Assembly: GCA_043228905.1 (NCBI GenBank)
Contig: JBHGNT010000004.1
Span: 24,180,001 to 24,244,000, forward strand
DNA: 64,000 nucleotides
Direction of reading: 5' to 3'
DNA from: Azolla caroliniana
Lineage: Eukaryota > Polypodiophyta
This document shows positions 8,231 through 18,748 of this stretch, in pieces; the stretch's first letter is position 1; the number at the start of each line of letters is the position of its first letter. Under the pieces are notes generated by a model. The model had not been told where the DNA came from, ran no database searches, and was given only the letters and a program-made list of their open reading frames with translations. Position numbers and translations under genes: made by a program.

Positions 8231-11029
8231 GGCGGAGCCGTGGAGGCAGTCTCCTTCGACGACACCTTGGGAATGCTGGGGAAGGTAGTCGAAGAAGACC
8301 TTAACGAAGACCGGACGATACCGGTGTGTTCCGAAGAAATGTACGAAGTCATCGCGGACTTCGGTCGAGGGCTCGAGTCGGAACGGACGGCCCGAGTGAG
8401 CACCAAGTACAAGACGGTGGACCGGAAGGTGAGGCCAGTTGCGGCGCCCTTACCGGAGGGCAGTGAATCCTGGATTAAAGGGGTTGCATCGGACCCCAGC
8501 TTACGAGATCGGGCCTGCATAGGACACACCTTCACCAACGAGACGCTCCGCGAGCTGAAGATCGGTGGGGGCGGGTTCCTACTGCCGGCGGAGGAAGACC
8601 GGTTCCGGAGAATGCTCGGAAGGCACGGGAAAGCCTTCGCATTCTCGCCGGAGGAAATCGGGTGCGTGGACCCGACGATCGTAGAGCCGATGGTGATATT
8701 CACGGTACCTCATGTACCGTGGAATCTCAAGCCAATTTCGGTTCCGAGAGCTCACATCCCGAAGTTGATGGAGCTGTTGAAGCAGAAAGTTGATATGGGC
8801 ATTCTCGAGCCGTCGAGCGCCCCGTATTCAAACCGCTGGTTTACCGTACCAAAGAAAAACGGATCATTGCGCTTCATTCAGGACCTGCAGCCGGTCAATA
8901 GAGTGACCATTCGGAACGCAGGGATCGGACCGACCATAGACGAGTTCGCGGAGGCCTTCGCCGGAAGGTCGATTTACTCGGTCGGTGATCTATACTCAGG
9001 GTACGACCAGTTCCAGCTAGCCGTGGAAAGCAGAGACATTACGACGATGCAAACTCCCCTCGGCCTAGTGCGGATGTGTACGCTGCCGCAAGGAGGGACC
9101 AACTCGGTGGCCCACATGGTGAATGCGATGAACAAGGTGCTGAGGGACTGCATCCCGGACATCACCATGCCGTTTCTAGACGACATCCCGATCAAGGGAT
9201 GCCCGGTAGAAGAGAAGAACGAGACGGTCGGGCCGGACGGATGCCGGCGATTCGTGATGGCGCACATCGACGACTGCGAGAAGGTGCTGCAAAGGCTAGA
9301 GGATGCGAGGCTCACCTTCTCGGGGGAGAAATCAGCCTTCGGGCAGTCGGAAATCATGGTGGTCGGACACTTATGTGGGCCATATGGCCGGAAACCGTCT
9401 CCGGCAAAGGTAGAAGCCATCTCCGCGATGAAGCCCGACTGCAGCTCGGTCACGGAAGTACGAAGATTCCTGGGGGCATGCGCATTCTACCACATATGGA
9501 TCCCGCATTACGCCCACGTTGCGGAGCCGCTATACGGATTATTGAGGAAAGGGCGAAGATTCGAATGGCTAGACAAGCACACGGAGTCGGTCCGGAAGCT
9601 GAAGGAGGCTCTTTCGGCAGCACCGGCGCTCCGAAAGGCCGTCTACAGGAAGGGCACCCCAGTGTACATAACGGTTGACACGAGTCCAACCGGAATCGGG
9701 TGGGTCGTCAACCAAGAAGACGAGGACGGCAATCGGTTTCCGATCCGATTCGGCGCGAAGGTCCTCAGCGAACGGCAGCGAGGATACACCCAGGTTAAAC
9801 GCAAACTCTGGGGTATCGTTTCGGCGGTGAAGGCCGACAAGGACTATCTGATCGGGACGGAGGTAATCATAGAGACGGATTGCATGCCGATTCTCGGCAT
9901 GGTTTCCGGATGCGCGACGCCGGACTTGGCAATGCTCAGGTGGATAGCGTATATCAAGTCCCTAGACCCGGTAATACGACACATTTCCGGGAAAGACAAC
10001 GCCATGGCCGACATGCTTTCAAGGGCGAGATTTGATGACGAGGGCGGCATGGTTTCGGAGGACGAAGAGGTCGGCGTGGACTTCTTCGAGACTGCGTATG
10101 TAACAACCGACGGAACAAGCACTCCGGCGCTTAGCGACTTCGACGCGAGCAAGTACGACGGGGAGTGGCTGCAGATCGGTGGGTTTTTGAAGACAATGAC
10201 GCCCGATGCGTCATGGACGAAGGACGAGGCCAACCGGATCCGGAAGAAAGCGTACCGGTTCTTTCTCCGGGATGGCTATCTATGGAAGCACCCGAAGAAG
10301 AGGGACGGCGCTCCGCTCCGGGTGGTGGCGATGAAGGAAGAACAGGAGGAGTTGCTGACGGCCTACCACGACAGCCCTTGGGCTGGACACCGTGGAACAT
10401 GGGCTACGTTTGAGAAACTGAAGGGGAAGTATTGGTGGCCGGGGCAGTACCAGGACGTGCATCGGTTCGTGACAACTTGCGAGAGCTGTCAGATGCACTC
10501 CATAGTCCGACATCGGGACGAGCTTCACCCCACGTACCCTCCGACCATCCACTTCAAATGGATGGTAGATCTGGTGACGATGCCAATGGGGGTAGGACAG
10601 ATGCGGTACCTGGTCCTAGCGCGGGAGGATCTGACGAACCAGGTGGAAGGCCGGGCCCTTCCGAACAAAACGACCGCGGCCGTATGCCGGTTCCTAATCG
10701 AGGACGTGATATGCCGGTACGGGTGCGTCGGGAAGATCGTGGCTGACCGAGGGGAGTTGGACGCCGAAGAAGCCGCGGAGCTGTTCGACCGGCTGGGAGT
10801 CAAGCTCTCGCTCACCACTGCGTACAATCCGGAGGCGAATGGAAAGGTGGAGCGCGGACACGGACCGATCGTCAAGGCGTTGGTTCGGGCATGCAGAGGC
10901 CGAGTCGGTAACTGGCCGCGGCTGCTACCTTATGCTTTGTGGGCGGACCGGACCACGCACAGTTCGGTAACCGGGTACATGCCGACGGAGCTCATGTTCG
11001 GCCAGAAGCCGATCATGCCGATGGAACGG
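8231..11029 (+). CDS. Element A: pol, 5' part (RT, RNase H, integrase)
   Basis: Encodes the Ty3/gypsy polymerase and integrase. Order seen: N-terminal EAVSFDDTLG and TKYKTVDRKVRPVAAPLP; RT palm with FIQDLQPVNRVTIRN, DLYSGYDQFQLAVES (first Asp) and FLDDIPIKG at about 9175-9200 (catalytic DD); RNase H with ITVDTSPTGIGW, IIETDCMPILG and DNAMADMLSR; integrase zinc region with HDSPWAGHRGTW and CESCQMHS, then the core Asp of MVDLVTMPMG, ADRGELD and NPEANGKVERG (Glu). The frame is open from the deletion point to 11029, where element B interrupts it after MER. It resumes in the same frame at 18204. Any start codon used here would be artificial because the true start is deleted. Confidence 0.9.
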
Positions 11030-11750
11030 TGTCGTGAAGAAAACCGCCCACAAGAGGAATCGGAGGAACAAGGCGTGGGAAACGGCTCTACACACACACG
11101 CGCGCCAAGAAGTACCTAAGGACGAAGTAGGTACATACGAGGATCCTAGGTGGGTAGATTCGGTTGGTATGCAGTTAATGCCAAACGGCCTCTTGACGGG
11201 CTATAAAAGGAAGAGGAAGAATAGAAGTGGTTTTTTTTTTTCGCCCGCGGAGAGGACGAAGTGCTGCCGAACCGATTTCGGAGCTTCTCTCTCACTCCGG
11301 CTCTCTCTGTCTTCTGCTCCATCGCGTACCTGTGCAGGTTTCGAGGAGGCTCGCGCTGTTCCGTGGAACGCCCCGAGTGCGTCCTGCAGCACCTCCGACC
11401 TGTTTTCCCTTTCTGTGCGTCGCGACATACGGGGGGGTCGGCAGCTGTTCGCCGCCCTGTTCGTTTTCGTTAGTATCTATTTTGTGCCCCGCCGTGGGTT
11501 GTAATACTTTAGTCTGTTATTTTCTTGCATTCGTAAGTACATATCTCTCGCTATTGCGTCCATCTGCGTCGGCGTTTATTTGTGATCTCTGTTTGTTGGG
11601 CCGTGTCCCTGTGCAATCGTCGGCTCTGCGCAATCGGATCTTCGGTTCTGTGTAATCGGGTCTCTCTTACTCCTCTCTCTCTTGCTCTTCGGTTCGAGAC
11701 CCCCGTGGTCCCTCCTCCTTTCTACACGCAAGGGCGTAGCAACCCCGACA
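11030..11750 (+). repeat. Element B: 5' LTR
   Basis: 721 bp, TGTCGTGAAG to CCCCGACA. A TATA box TATAAAAG is at 11202-11209, following CTTGACGGGC, so transcription should start around 11230. A T10 tract follows at about 11231-11241. It drives the element RNA. Confidence 0.93.
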
Positions 11751-11753
11751 TCT

Positions 11754-11771
11754 TGGTGAACCCGACGTGAA
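11754..11771 (+). other. Element B: putative primer-binding site
   Basis: TTGGTGAACCCGACGTGA starts 3 bases after the LTR. The same TGGTGAACCCGACG follows the 5' LTRs of C, F and K and, with changes, E and O. TGG at the start is the complement of a tRNA CCA end. I cannot assign the tRNA; it is not the initiator Met used by the copia elements here. Confidence 0.65.
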
Positions 11772-11793
11772 AGAGGCGGCAGAAGAGTAGGAA

Positions 11794-13920
11794 ATGAAGG
11801 GGGCGGATCTTGCAGAGGCCATGGCTTCGGCCGTGGATCGGATAGTAAGCGCGCGCGAGGGCACCGGCGCCCTCGATAGAGCTATTGAGGCGGTCGTCGG
11901 AACGATCGGTCGATTCACCGGAAAAGATGCCACGAAGTACCTGGCGTCCTACGGTGCGGAAATGTTAATGCGGGACATTCCGGAAGACAGGCGTCTGGCC
12001 GGTTTTCCCCGAGTGGCGATGCCGAGCATCCACGCGGAGGTGCTCGAGGTGCGGGCGGAGAGCCGTACCTGGGAGGAGTTCGAAGGTCGGCTCCTGGAAA
12101 AATACGGACTGGACGACGCGCTCCGGCTTTCGAAGCGAAGCTTCATGGAGTGGGTGGAGTCTCCCGGGAAGGGAAGGAATGCGTCGGCACTCCTCCGGGA
12201 GTTCGAGGAGAACTTCGCGCGCCTTTCGGCGCTTGACAGGATGGTCCTGGATACAAGCCGGGTCCTGCTGTTCGTCAAATCGGTTGACGAGAGGGATCGG
12301 AGTCACGTGGGCGCCCTGCTAGAAACCGAAGATGGGCTGACAACCGACTGGGCGGCGGTCAAGAGAGCCTGCGGCCGTTTCGACAAACGGCGAGAATGGG
12401 AGGATGACAGAGCAACCGGGTCGGGCTCAGTCGCGGCGAGGAAACTCGAGCCGGCGCAGCCGGTGCGAAGGGAAGAGACTCGGGAGTGGTTGGAATCCGG
12501 TTCGGCTCCGACCGGCGTGATCGGAGGCTCGACTGGGGGAGCTGCGTTGGAGGAACTGACGAGGGCGATAAAAGACCTCCAAATCGCACAAGCCCACAGA
12601 GAAGGCGGAGGACCTGCTCGTGACCGACGGCCGGCGGCAGGGAACAGGTGCATGTGGTGCGACGGGGTCGGCCACATCCGAAAAGACTGCGGCGATTTCG
12701 CAGAGGCGCTGAGGAACCGGGTGGTGTACCTATGGGAAGGCCGGGTTCACGCCAACGACACGAGAAGGGCCCTAAACCGAAACGACGGGCGAGGCGGAAT
12801 GAAGAGGTTGATGGAAGAGGCGGCGGCCCGACATGCGGAAACCGTCCACTACTCGGCGTCGGCCGGCATTCGAGTCGGGGGCGGCGAGGCCCGAAAGGAA
12901 AGCAAAGCCGGATTCTGGCCGACGATGCTAGAAGGCCTTGCCGGTGCAGGGCTTAAAAGGGAGGAATCGGACCGTGCGGAGAAACGGGTGCGGGAGATGA
13001 CCGGGTGGAGCGACCCGGTCGAGGAAAAGACGGGCTTCGTGGAAGCCGCTTGCAGGAACTACGAGGCCCTGGTAGAAGAGAAGCGGGTGGGGAAACCCGG
13101 GACGACCGGGCCCTCACAACGATACGAGACCCGGTCCGGGCCACGACGGGACGAAGCCGGCGGGGCCGGTACGCAAGGTAAACCCCAGAAGGGCGGATAC
13201 CGTCTGGGGACGGAGATAGAAAGAACCACGGACTTACGGAAGGTCCTGGAGGAACGGATCCTCGACAGCAAGGTGGAGCTGTCGCTACGGGAGGTGCTAG
13301 GAATCGCCAAGAAGGAGTTCCACGACTCCATCGTGGACTTGGTGAAACGGAAGAGGCTGTCAACGGAGGCAGAACCGGAAAGTCCGGTGGAAGTGCGGAC
13401 GACGCACCTGGACGACATGGCGCTGGAAGACGAGTGGGCGGAGAGCCACTATTCGCGGCCACACTGGGCCCGAGCGACCACGGAAACCCCGGTAAAGATC
13501 GGCGATGTCCAGGAACCGGTAGTAGCTTTGGTGGACCACGGATCGGAAATCAACCTGATGTCCATGGACTTCTATAAGAAGGGCAAATGGCCGATCAACA
13601 CCAAGCACGGGTGGAAGATAAGGGCGGCGACGCGCGCCACCGAGGAACTTCACGGGGCCTGCCCGAATGTACGGGTCAAGATCGGCGATGTCGAGATAGA
13701 CCAGCACTTCTTCGTGCAGGAGTCGTCATCGCACCCCGTCATACTGGGAGAGCCGTACATCACGGCGGCTCGAATGGAGACCAAGGTGCTGGACAACGGT
13801 TCGGCCTATGCGCGGGTCAAGAGCCAGGACGGGCGCCATTCGGTCCAGTTTTTGACGGTTAGGCCGAACCACGAGCGTAACCGCGACTCCCTCGGTTCCG
13901 ATAACCGAGAGGATTTTTAG
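11794..13920 (+). CDS. gag: Element B: Gag-protease polyprotein (708 aa)
   Basis: Builds the virus-like particle and supplies the protease. Start ATG 44 nt after the LTR. The N-terminal capsid region contains TIGRFTGKDATKYLASY and TWEEFEGRLLEKYG; a low-complexity linker follows; a CCHC knuckle CMWCDGVGHIRKDC lies at residues about 286-299; then GRGGMKRLMEEAAARHAE and VHYSASAGIRVG; the C-terminal third is a retropepsin-like domain with VVALVDHGSEINLM (about residues 571-584), in which the usual DTG/DSG is DHG, and HPVILGEPYI. C gag has the same length and plan. The ORF ends in GAT TTT TAG, the presumed frameshift site, with pol in the -1 frame. Confidence 0.9.
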   Translation: MKGADLAEAMASAVDRIVSAREGTGALDRAIEAVVGTIGRFTGKDATKYLASYGAEMLMRDIPEDRRLAGFPRVAMPSIHAEVLEVRAESRTWEEFEGRLLEKYGLDDALRLSKRSFMEWVESPGKGRNASALLREFEENFARLSALDRMVLDTSRVLLFVKSVDERDRSHVGALLETEDGLTTDWAAVKRACGRFDKRREWEDDRATGSGSVAARKLEPAQPVRREETREWLESGSAPTGVIGGSTGGAALEELTRAIKDLQIAQAHREGGGPARDRRPAAGNRCMWCDGVGHIRKDCGDFAEALRNRVVYLWEGRVHANDTRRALNRNDGRGGMKRLMEEAAARHAETVHYSASAGIRVGGGEARKESKAGFWPTMLEGLAGAGLKREESDRAEKRVREMTGWSDPVEEKTGFVEAACRNYEALVEEKRVGKPGTTGPSQRYETRSGPRRDEAGGAGTQGKPQKGGYRLGTEIERTTDLRKVLEERILDSKVELSLREVLGIAKKEFHDSIVDLVKRKRLSTEAEPESPVEVRTTHLDDMALEDEWAESHYSRPHWARATTETPVKIGDVQEPVVALVDHGSEINLMSMDFYKKGKWPINTKHGWKIRAATRATEELHGACPNVRVKIGDVEIDQHFFVQESSSHPVILGEPYITAARMETKVLDNGSAYARVKSQDGRHSVQFLTVRPNHERNRDSLGSDNREDF

Positions 13921-16900
13921 AGAGGGCTGCCAAGGCGTGGGGCCGCGACAGTCCGGACACCCCGGGAAAACCCCACACCTGTACGATAAAACCGAAGAAA
14001 CCTTGTACCATAGGTAGGGAATTTTTGTTCTCCGACAGCGGAGCGTGCACGATAGTCGGCATCGGCGGCCGAGAGAAGACAAAGGCGGAGGGGAGACTTC
14101 GAGCGTGCGGAGTTCTCGGCCCTGACGAGGAAATCAACGGAGCCGTGGAGGCGGTCTCATTCGACGACACCTTGGGAATGCTGGGAAAGGTAGTCGAAGA
14201 AGGCCTTAACGAAGACCGGACGATACCGGTGTGTTCCGAGGAGATGTACGAAGTCATCGCGGACTTCGGTCGAGGGCTCGAGTCAGTTCGGACGGCCCAC
14301 GTAAGCACCAAGTACAAGACTGTGGACCGGAAGGTAAGGCCGGTCGCGGCACCCTTACCGGAGGACAGCGCGTCGAGAATCAAAGGGGTTGCATCGGACC
14401 CTAGTCTACGAGATCCGGCCTGCATAGGGCACACCTTCACCGACGAGACGCTCCAAGAGCTCAAAATCGGTGGGGCCGGGTTCCTACTGCCGGCGGAGGA
14501 AGACCGGTTTCGGAGAATGCTCGGAAGGCACGGGAGAGCCTTCGCATTCTCGCCGGAGGAAATCGGGTGCGTTGACCCGACGATCGTGGAGCCGATGGTG
14601 ATATTCACGGTACCGCATGTACCATGGAATCTCAAGCCGATCCCGGTTCCGAGAGCTCACATCCCGAAGTTGATGGAGCTGCTGAGGCAGAAAGTTGATA
14701 TGGGAATTCTCGAGCCGTCGAGCGCCCCATATTCGAATCGATGGTTTACCGTACCGAAGAAAAACGGTTCGTTGCGTTTCATCCAGGACCTGCAGCCGGT
14801 CAATCGAGTGACCATTCGGAACGCTGGGATCGGACCGACCATAGACGAGTTCGCGGAGGCCTTCGCCGGAAGGTCAATTTACTCGGTCGGGGATCTATAC
14901 TCAGGGTACGACCAGTTCCAGCTAGCCGTGGAGAGCAGAGACATTACGACGATGCGAACTCCCCTCGGCCTAGTTCGGATGTGTACACTGCCGCAAGGAG
15001 GGACCAACTCGGTGGCCCACATAGTGAATGCGATGAACAAGGTTCTGAGGGACTGTATCCCGGACATCACCATGCCGTTTCTGGACGACATCCCGATCAA
15101 GGGATGCCCGGTGGAAGAAAAGGACGAGACGATCGGGCCGGACGGATGCCGGCGATTCGTGGCGACGCACATCGACGACTGCGAGAAGGTGCTGCAAAGG
15201 CTAGAGGAAGCGAGACTCACCTTCTCCGGGGAGAAGTCGGCCTTCGGGCAGTCAGAAATCGTGGTGGTCGGACACCTGTGCGGACCCTATGGCCGGAAAC
15301 CGTCTCCGGCAAAGGTAGAAGCCATCTCCGCGATGAAGCCCGACTGCAGCTCGGTCACGGAAGTACGGAGATTCCTGGGGGCATGCGCGTTCTACCACAT
15401 ATGGATCCCGCATTACGCACACGTCGCGGAGCCACTGTACGGGTTGCTGAAAAAGGGGCGAAGGTTCGAATGGCTAGACGAGCACGCGGAATCGGTCCGG
15501 GAGCTGAAAAAGGCCCTTGCAGTGGCACCGGCACTCCGGAAGGCGGTATACGGGAAGGGTACCCCGGTATTCATAACGGTGGATACCAGTCCGACCGGGA
15601 TCGGATGGGTCGTGAACCAGGAAGACGAGGACGGCAATCGGTTTCCGATCCGATTCGGCGCGAAAGTCCTCAGTGAACGGCAGCGAGGATACGCCCAGGT
15701 TAAACGCGAACTCTGGGGTATTGTTTCGGCGGTTAAGGCCGACAAAGACTACCTGATAGGGACAGAAGTGATCATCGAGACGGATTGCCTGCCGATTCTC
15801 GGTATGGTTTCCGGATGCGCGACTCCGGACCTGGCGATGCTCAGGTGGATAGCGTACATCAAGTCCCTGGATCCGGAGATACGACACATTTCCGGGAAAG
15901 ACAACGCCATGGCCGACATGCTTTCGAGGGCGAGGTTTGACGACGAGGGCGGCATGGTTTCGGAAGACGAAGAAGTCGGCGTGGATTTCTTCGAGGCGGC
16001 ATACATAACGACCGACGGGATGAGCACTCCGGCGCTTAATGAGTTCGACGCGAGCAAGTACGACGGGGAGTGGCTGCAGATCGGCGGGTTTTTGAAGACA
16101 ATGACGCCCGATGCTTCATGGACGAAGGACGAGGCCAACCGGATCCGGAAGAAAGCATATCGATTCTTTCTCCGAGATGGGCATTTGTGGAAGCACCCGA
16201 AGAAGAGGAACGGCGTCCCGCTCCGGGTGGTGGCGATGAAGGAAGAACAGGAGGAGCTACTGGCGGCCTACCACGACAGCCCTTGGGCTGGACACCGTGG
16301 AACGTGGGCGACATTTGAGAAGCTGAAGGGGAAGTACTGGTGGCCGGGGTTGTACCAGGACGTGCACCGGTTCGTGACAACTTGCGAGAGCTGCCAGATG
16401 CACTCCATTATCCGACATCGAGACGAGCTTCACCCTACGTACCCTCCGGCCATCCATTTCAAATGGATGGTAGATCTGGTGACGATGCCGATGGGGGTAG
16501 GACAGATGCGGTATCTGGTCCTAGCGCGGGAAGACCTGACGAACCAGGTGGAAGGCCGAGCCCTTCAGAACAAGACGACCGCGGCCGTGTGTCGGTTCCT
16601 GATCGAGGACGTGATATGCCGGTACGGGTGCGTCGGGAAGATCGTGGCTGACCGAGGGGAGTTGGACGCCGAGGAAGCCGCGGAGCTGTTCGATCGGCTG
16701 GGAGTCAAGCTCTCGCTCACCACTGCGTACAACCCGGAGGCGAATTGAAAGGTGGAGCGCGGACACGGGCCGATCGTTAAGGCGCTGGTTCGGGCATGCG
16801 GAGGCCAAGTCGGTAACTGGCCACGACTTCTACCTTATGCTTTGTGGGCAGACCGGACCACGCACAGTTCGGTAACCGGGTACATGCCGACGGAGCTCAT

Positions 16901-17408
16901 GTTCGGCCAGAAGCCGATCATGCCGATTGAACGGACGATCTCCTCGTGGGCAACGGTCGACTGGAGGGACGAGATGAGCCGGGAGGAGTTGTTGACCGCA
17001 CGTATACGACAGCTCGAGCGGAGACCGGAGGACGTGGCACTGGCTACGAAGAAGCTCCGGGTGGCGAGGAGAAAGAACAAAGCCCGGTTCGACCGGACGC
17101 ACCGGCTACGACCGAAGAAAATCGACGAAGGTGACTGGGTGCTCGTCTACGACAGCAGCCTCGACAACCAGCACCGAGCAACGCGGAAGTTCGCACGGAG
17201 ATGGTTCGGGCCGTACACGGTACAGAGCGCCAACGACAACGGGACGTATCATCTGGCGGAGCTCGACGGTACGAGAATAGCGATACCCGTGGCCGGGAAG
17301 AGGATCAAAGCTTTCAAGAAGCGGCACGACGACGAACCCGACCCGATTCTCCTGGACAGCAGCGACGACCGATCCGAGGCCGAGGAAGGGCCGGCAGGCG
17401 AAGAGTAG
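13902..17408 (+). CDS. pol: Element B: pol (RT, RNase H, integrase), one nonsense codon
   Basis: Expected to be made as Gag-Pol by -1 shift; the ATG at 14025 is internal. In order: FSDSGACTIVGIGG at about 14025-14060; the EAVSFDDTLG region; RT with FLDDIPIKG (about 15079-15105); RNase H with ITVDTSPTGIGW, IETDCLPILG and DNAMADMLSR; integrase with zinc-binding HDSPWAGHRG and CESCQMHS and the catalytic series D (DLVTMPMG), D (ADRGELD) and E (NPEANxKVERG). A TGA at 16746-16748 replaces a Gly codon right beside the catalytic Glu, then the same frame runs on through RRWFGPYTVQ (a GPY module) to 17408. There is no chromodomain. As written the element depends on readthrough or help in trans. Confidence 0.9.
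13912..13976 (+). promoter_or_regulatory. Element B: predicted -1 frameshift site with pseudoknot
   Basis: Seen: GAT TTT TAG (gag stop at 13918-13920) with T5 at 13914-13918. Five bases later a stem GGGCTGCC (13924-13931) can pair with GACAGTCC (13947-13954); its loop carries GTGGGG (13937-13942), which can pair with CCCCAC (13971-13976), giving an H-type pseudoknot. The pol frame has stops at 13878-13880 and 13899-13901, so the shift must happen within the last 18 nt of gag. Compensatory changes in F, K, L and O support both stems. Function is inferred, not shown. Confidence 0.7.
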
Positions 17409-17466
17409 AGGCGGGCCGGTTTTCTCCGTGCCAACTTAATTTGGCGCATGCCGGTGGATGCGCGGT

Positions 17467-17480
17467 TAGGTGGGGGCGGA
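17467..17480 (+). other. Element B: polypurine tract
   Basis: TAGGTGGGGGCGGA directly precedes the 3' LTR TGTCG. The same tract ends the internal region of A, C, K and (as TTTAGTGGGGGTGGA) M, and should prime plus-strand DNA synthesis. Confidence 0.8.
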
Positions 17481-18199
17481 TGTCGTGAAGAAAACCGCCC
17501 ACAAGAGGAATCGGAGGAACAAGGCGTGGGAAACGGCTCTACACACACACGCGCGCCAAGAAGTACCTAAGGACGAAGTAGGTACATACGAGGATCCTAG
17601 GTGGGTAGATTCGGTTGGTATGCAGTTAATGCCAAACGGCCTCTTGACGGGCTATAAAAGGAAGAGGAAGAATAGAAGTGGTTTTTTTTTTTCGCCCGCG
17701 GAGAGGACGAAGTGCTGCCGAACCGATTTCGGAGCTTCTCTCTCACTCCGGCTCTCTCTGTCTTCTGCTCCATCGCGTACCTGTGCAGGTTTCGAGGAGG
17801 CTCGCGCTGTTCCGTGGAACGCCCCGAGTGCGTCCTGCAGCACCTCCGACCTGTTTTCCCTTTCTGTGCGTCGCGACATACGGGGGGGTCGGCAGCTGTT
17901 CGCCGCCCTGTTCGTTTTCGTTAGTATCTATTTTGTGCCCCGCCGTGGGTTGTAATACTTTAGTCTGTTATTTTCTTGCATTCGTAAGTACATATCTCTC
18001 GCTGTTGCGTCCATCTGCGTCGGCGTTTATTTGTGATCTCTGTTTGTTGGGCCGTCCCTGTGCAATCGTCGGCTCTGCGCAATCGGATCTTCGGTTCTGT
18101 GTAATCGGGTCTCTCTTACTCCTCTCTCTCTTGCTCTTCGGTTCGAGACCCCCGTGGTCCCTCCTCCTTTCTACACGCAAGGGCGTAGCAACCCCGACA
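17481..18199 (+). repeat. Element B: 3' LTR
   Basis: 719 bp, the same as 11030-11750 except for one substitution and a 2-bp deletion (GGGCCGTCCC against GGGCCGTGTCCC). TATAAAAG at 17653-17660. Confidence 0.95.
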
Positions 18200-18203
18200 A
18201 CGG

Positions 18204-18677
18204 ACGATCTCCTCGTGGGCAACGGTCGACTGGAGGGACGAGATGAGCCGGGAGGAGTTGTTGGCCGCGCGCATACGACAGCTCGAGCGGAGACCGGAGG
18301 ACGTGGAACTGGCTGCGGAGAAGCTCCGAGTGGCGAGGAAAAAGAACAAAGCCAGGTTCGACCGAACGCACCGGCTCCGACCGGAGAAAATCGAAGAAGG
18401 TGACTGGGTGCTCGTCTACGATAGCAGCCTCGACAACCAGCACCGAGCTACACGGAAGTTCGCACGAAGGTGGTTCGGGCCTTACGTGGTACAGAGCGCC
18501 AATGACAACGGGACATATCACCTGGCGGAACTCGACGGCACGAGAATGGCGATACCGGTTGCAGGGAAGCGGATCAAAGCGTTCAAGAAGCGACACGACG
18601 ACGAGCCAGACCCGGCTCTCCTGGTCGGCAGTGACGAACGATCCGAAAACGAGGAAGAACCGACGAGCGAGGAATGA
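18204..18677 (+). CDS. Element A: pol, 3' part (integrase C-terminus)
   Basis: Continues the frame broken at 11029: after the target duplication ACGG it reads TISSWATVDWRDEMSREEL, then FDRTHRLRPEKIEEGDWVL, RRWFGPYVVQ (GPY module), VAGKRIKAFKKRHDDE and an acidic tail. It is open to the stop at 18675-18677. So before B arrived A had an uninterrupted pol. Confidence 0.9.
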   Translation, partial: TISSWATVDWRDEMSREELLAARIRQLERRPEDVELAAEKLRVARKKNKARFDRTHRLRPEKIEEGDWVLVYDSSLDNQHRATRKFARRWFGPYVVQSANDNGTYHLAELDGTRMAIPVAGKRIKAFKKRHDDEPDPALLVGSDERSENEEEPTSEE

Positions 18678-18748
18678 AGACGGGCCGGTTTTCTCCGTCC
18701 CAACTCTCTTGGCGCATACCGGAGGATGCGCGGTTAGGTGGGGGCGGA

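Larger units (their letters stand above)
11030..18199 (+). mobile_element. Gypsy element B, complete and nearly intact
   Basis: LTRs 11030-11750 and 17481-18199, perfect TGTCG/CGACA ends, 4-bp target duplication ACGG (11026-11029 and 18200-18203). The LTRs differ by eye in one substitution (GCTATTGCG against GCTGTTGCG) and a 2-bp gap, so this is a very recent insertion. gag-protease is open; pol has a single nonsense codon. It is the innermost member of the four-level nest E > C > A > B. Confidence 0.95.

Noticed and set aside
8170-8703. Long minus-strand open frames opposite gypsy pol (also at 13859-14635, 22449-23249 and others)
   Set aside because: They mirror the strong codon bias of the sense frame, recur opposite every copy and show no independent motif.
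8231-11029. Pararetrovirus (caulimovirid) origin of the gypsy-like pol
   Set aside because: Integrase, LTRs, purine tract and target duplications are all present; these are LTR retrotransposons.
11034-11504. Open frames across the gypsy LTRs (for example 11034-11504 and the same at 17470-17955)
   Set aside because: They lie wholly in LTR sequence, begin within pol read-through, and show no conserved domain; the two copies are identical only because the LTRs are.
17201-17360. Possible chromodomain at the pol C-terminus
   Set aside because: After the GPY module only a basic segment (AGKRIKAFKKR) and an acidic tail follow; no chromodomain aromatic residues are seen.
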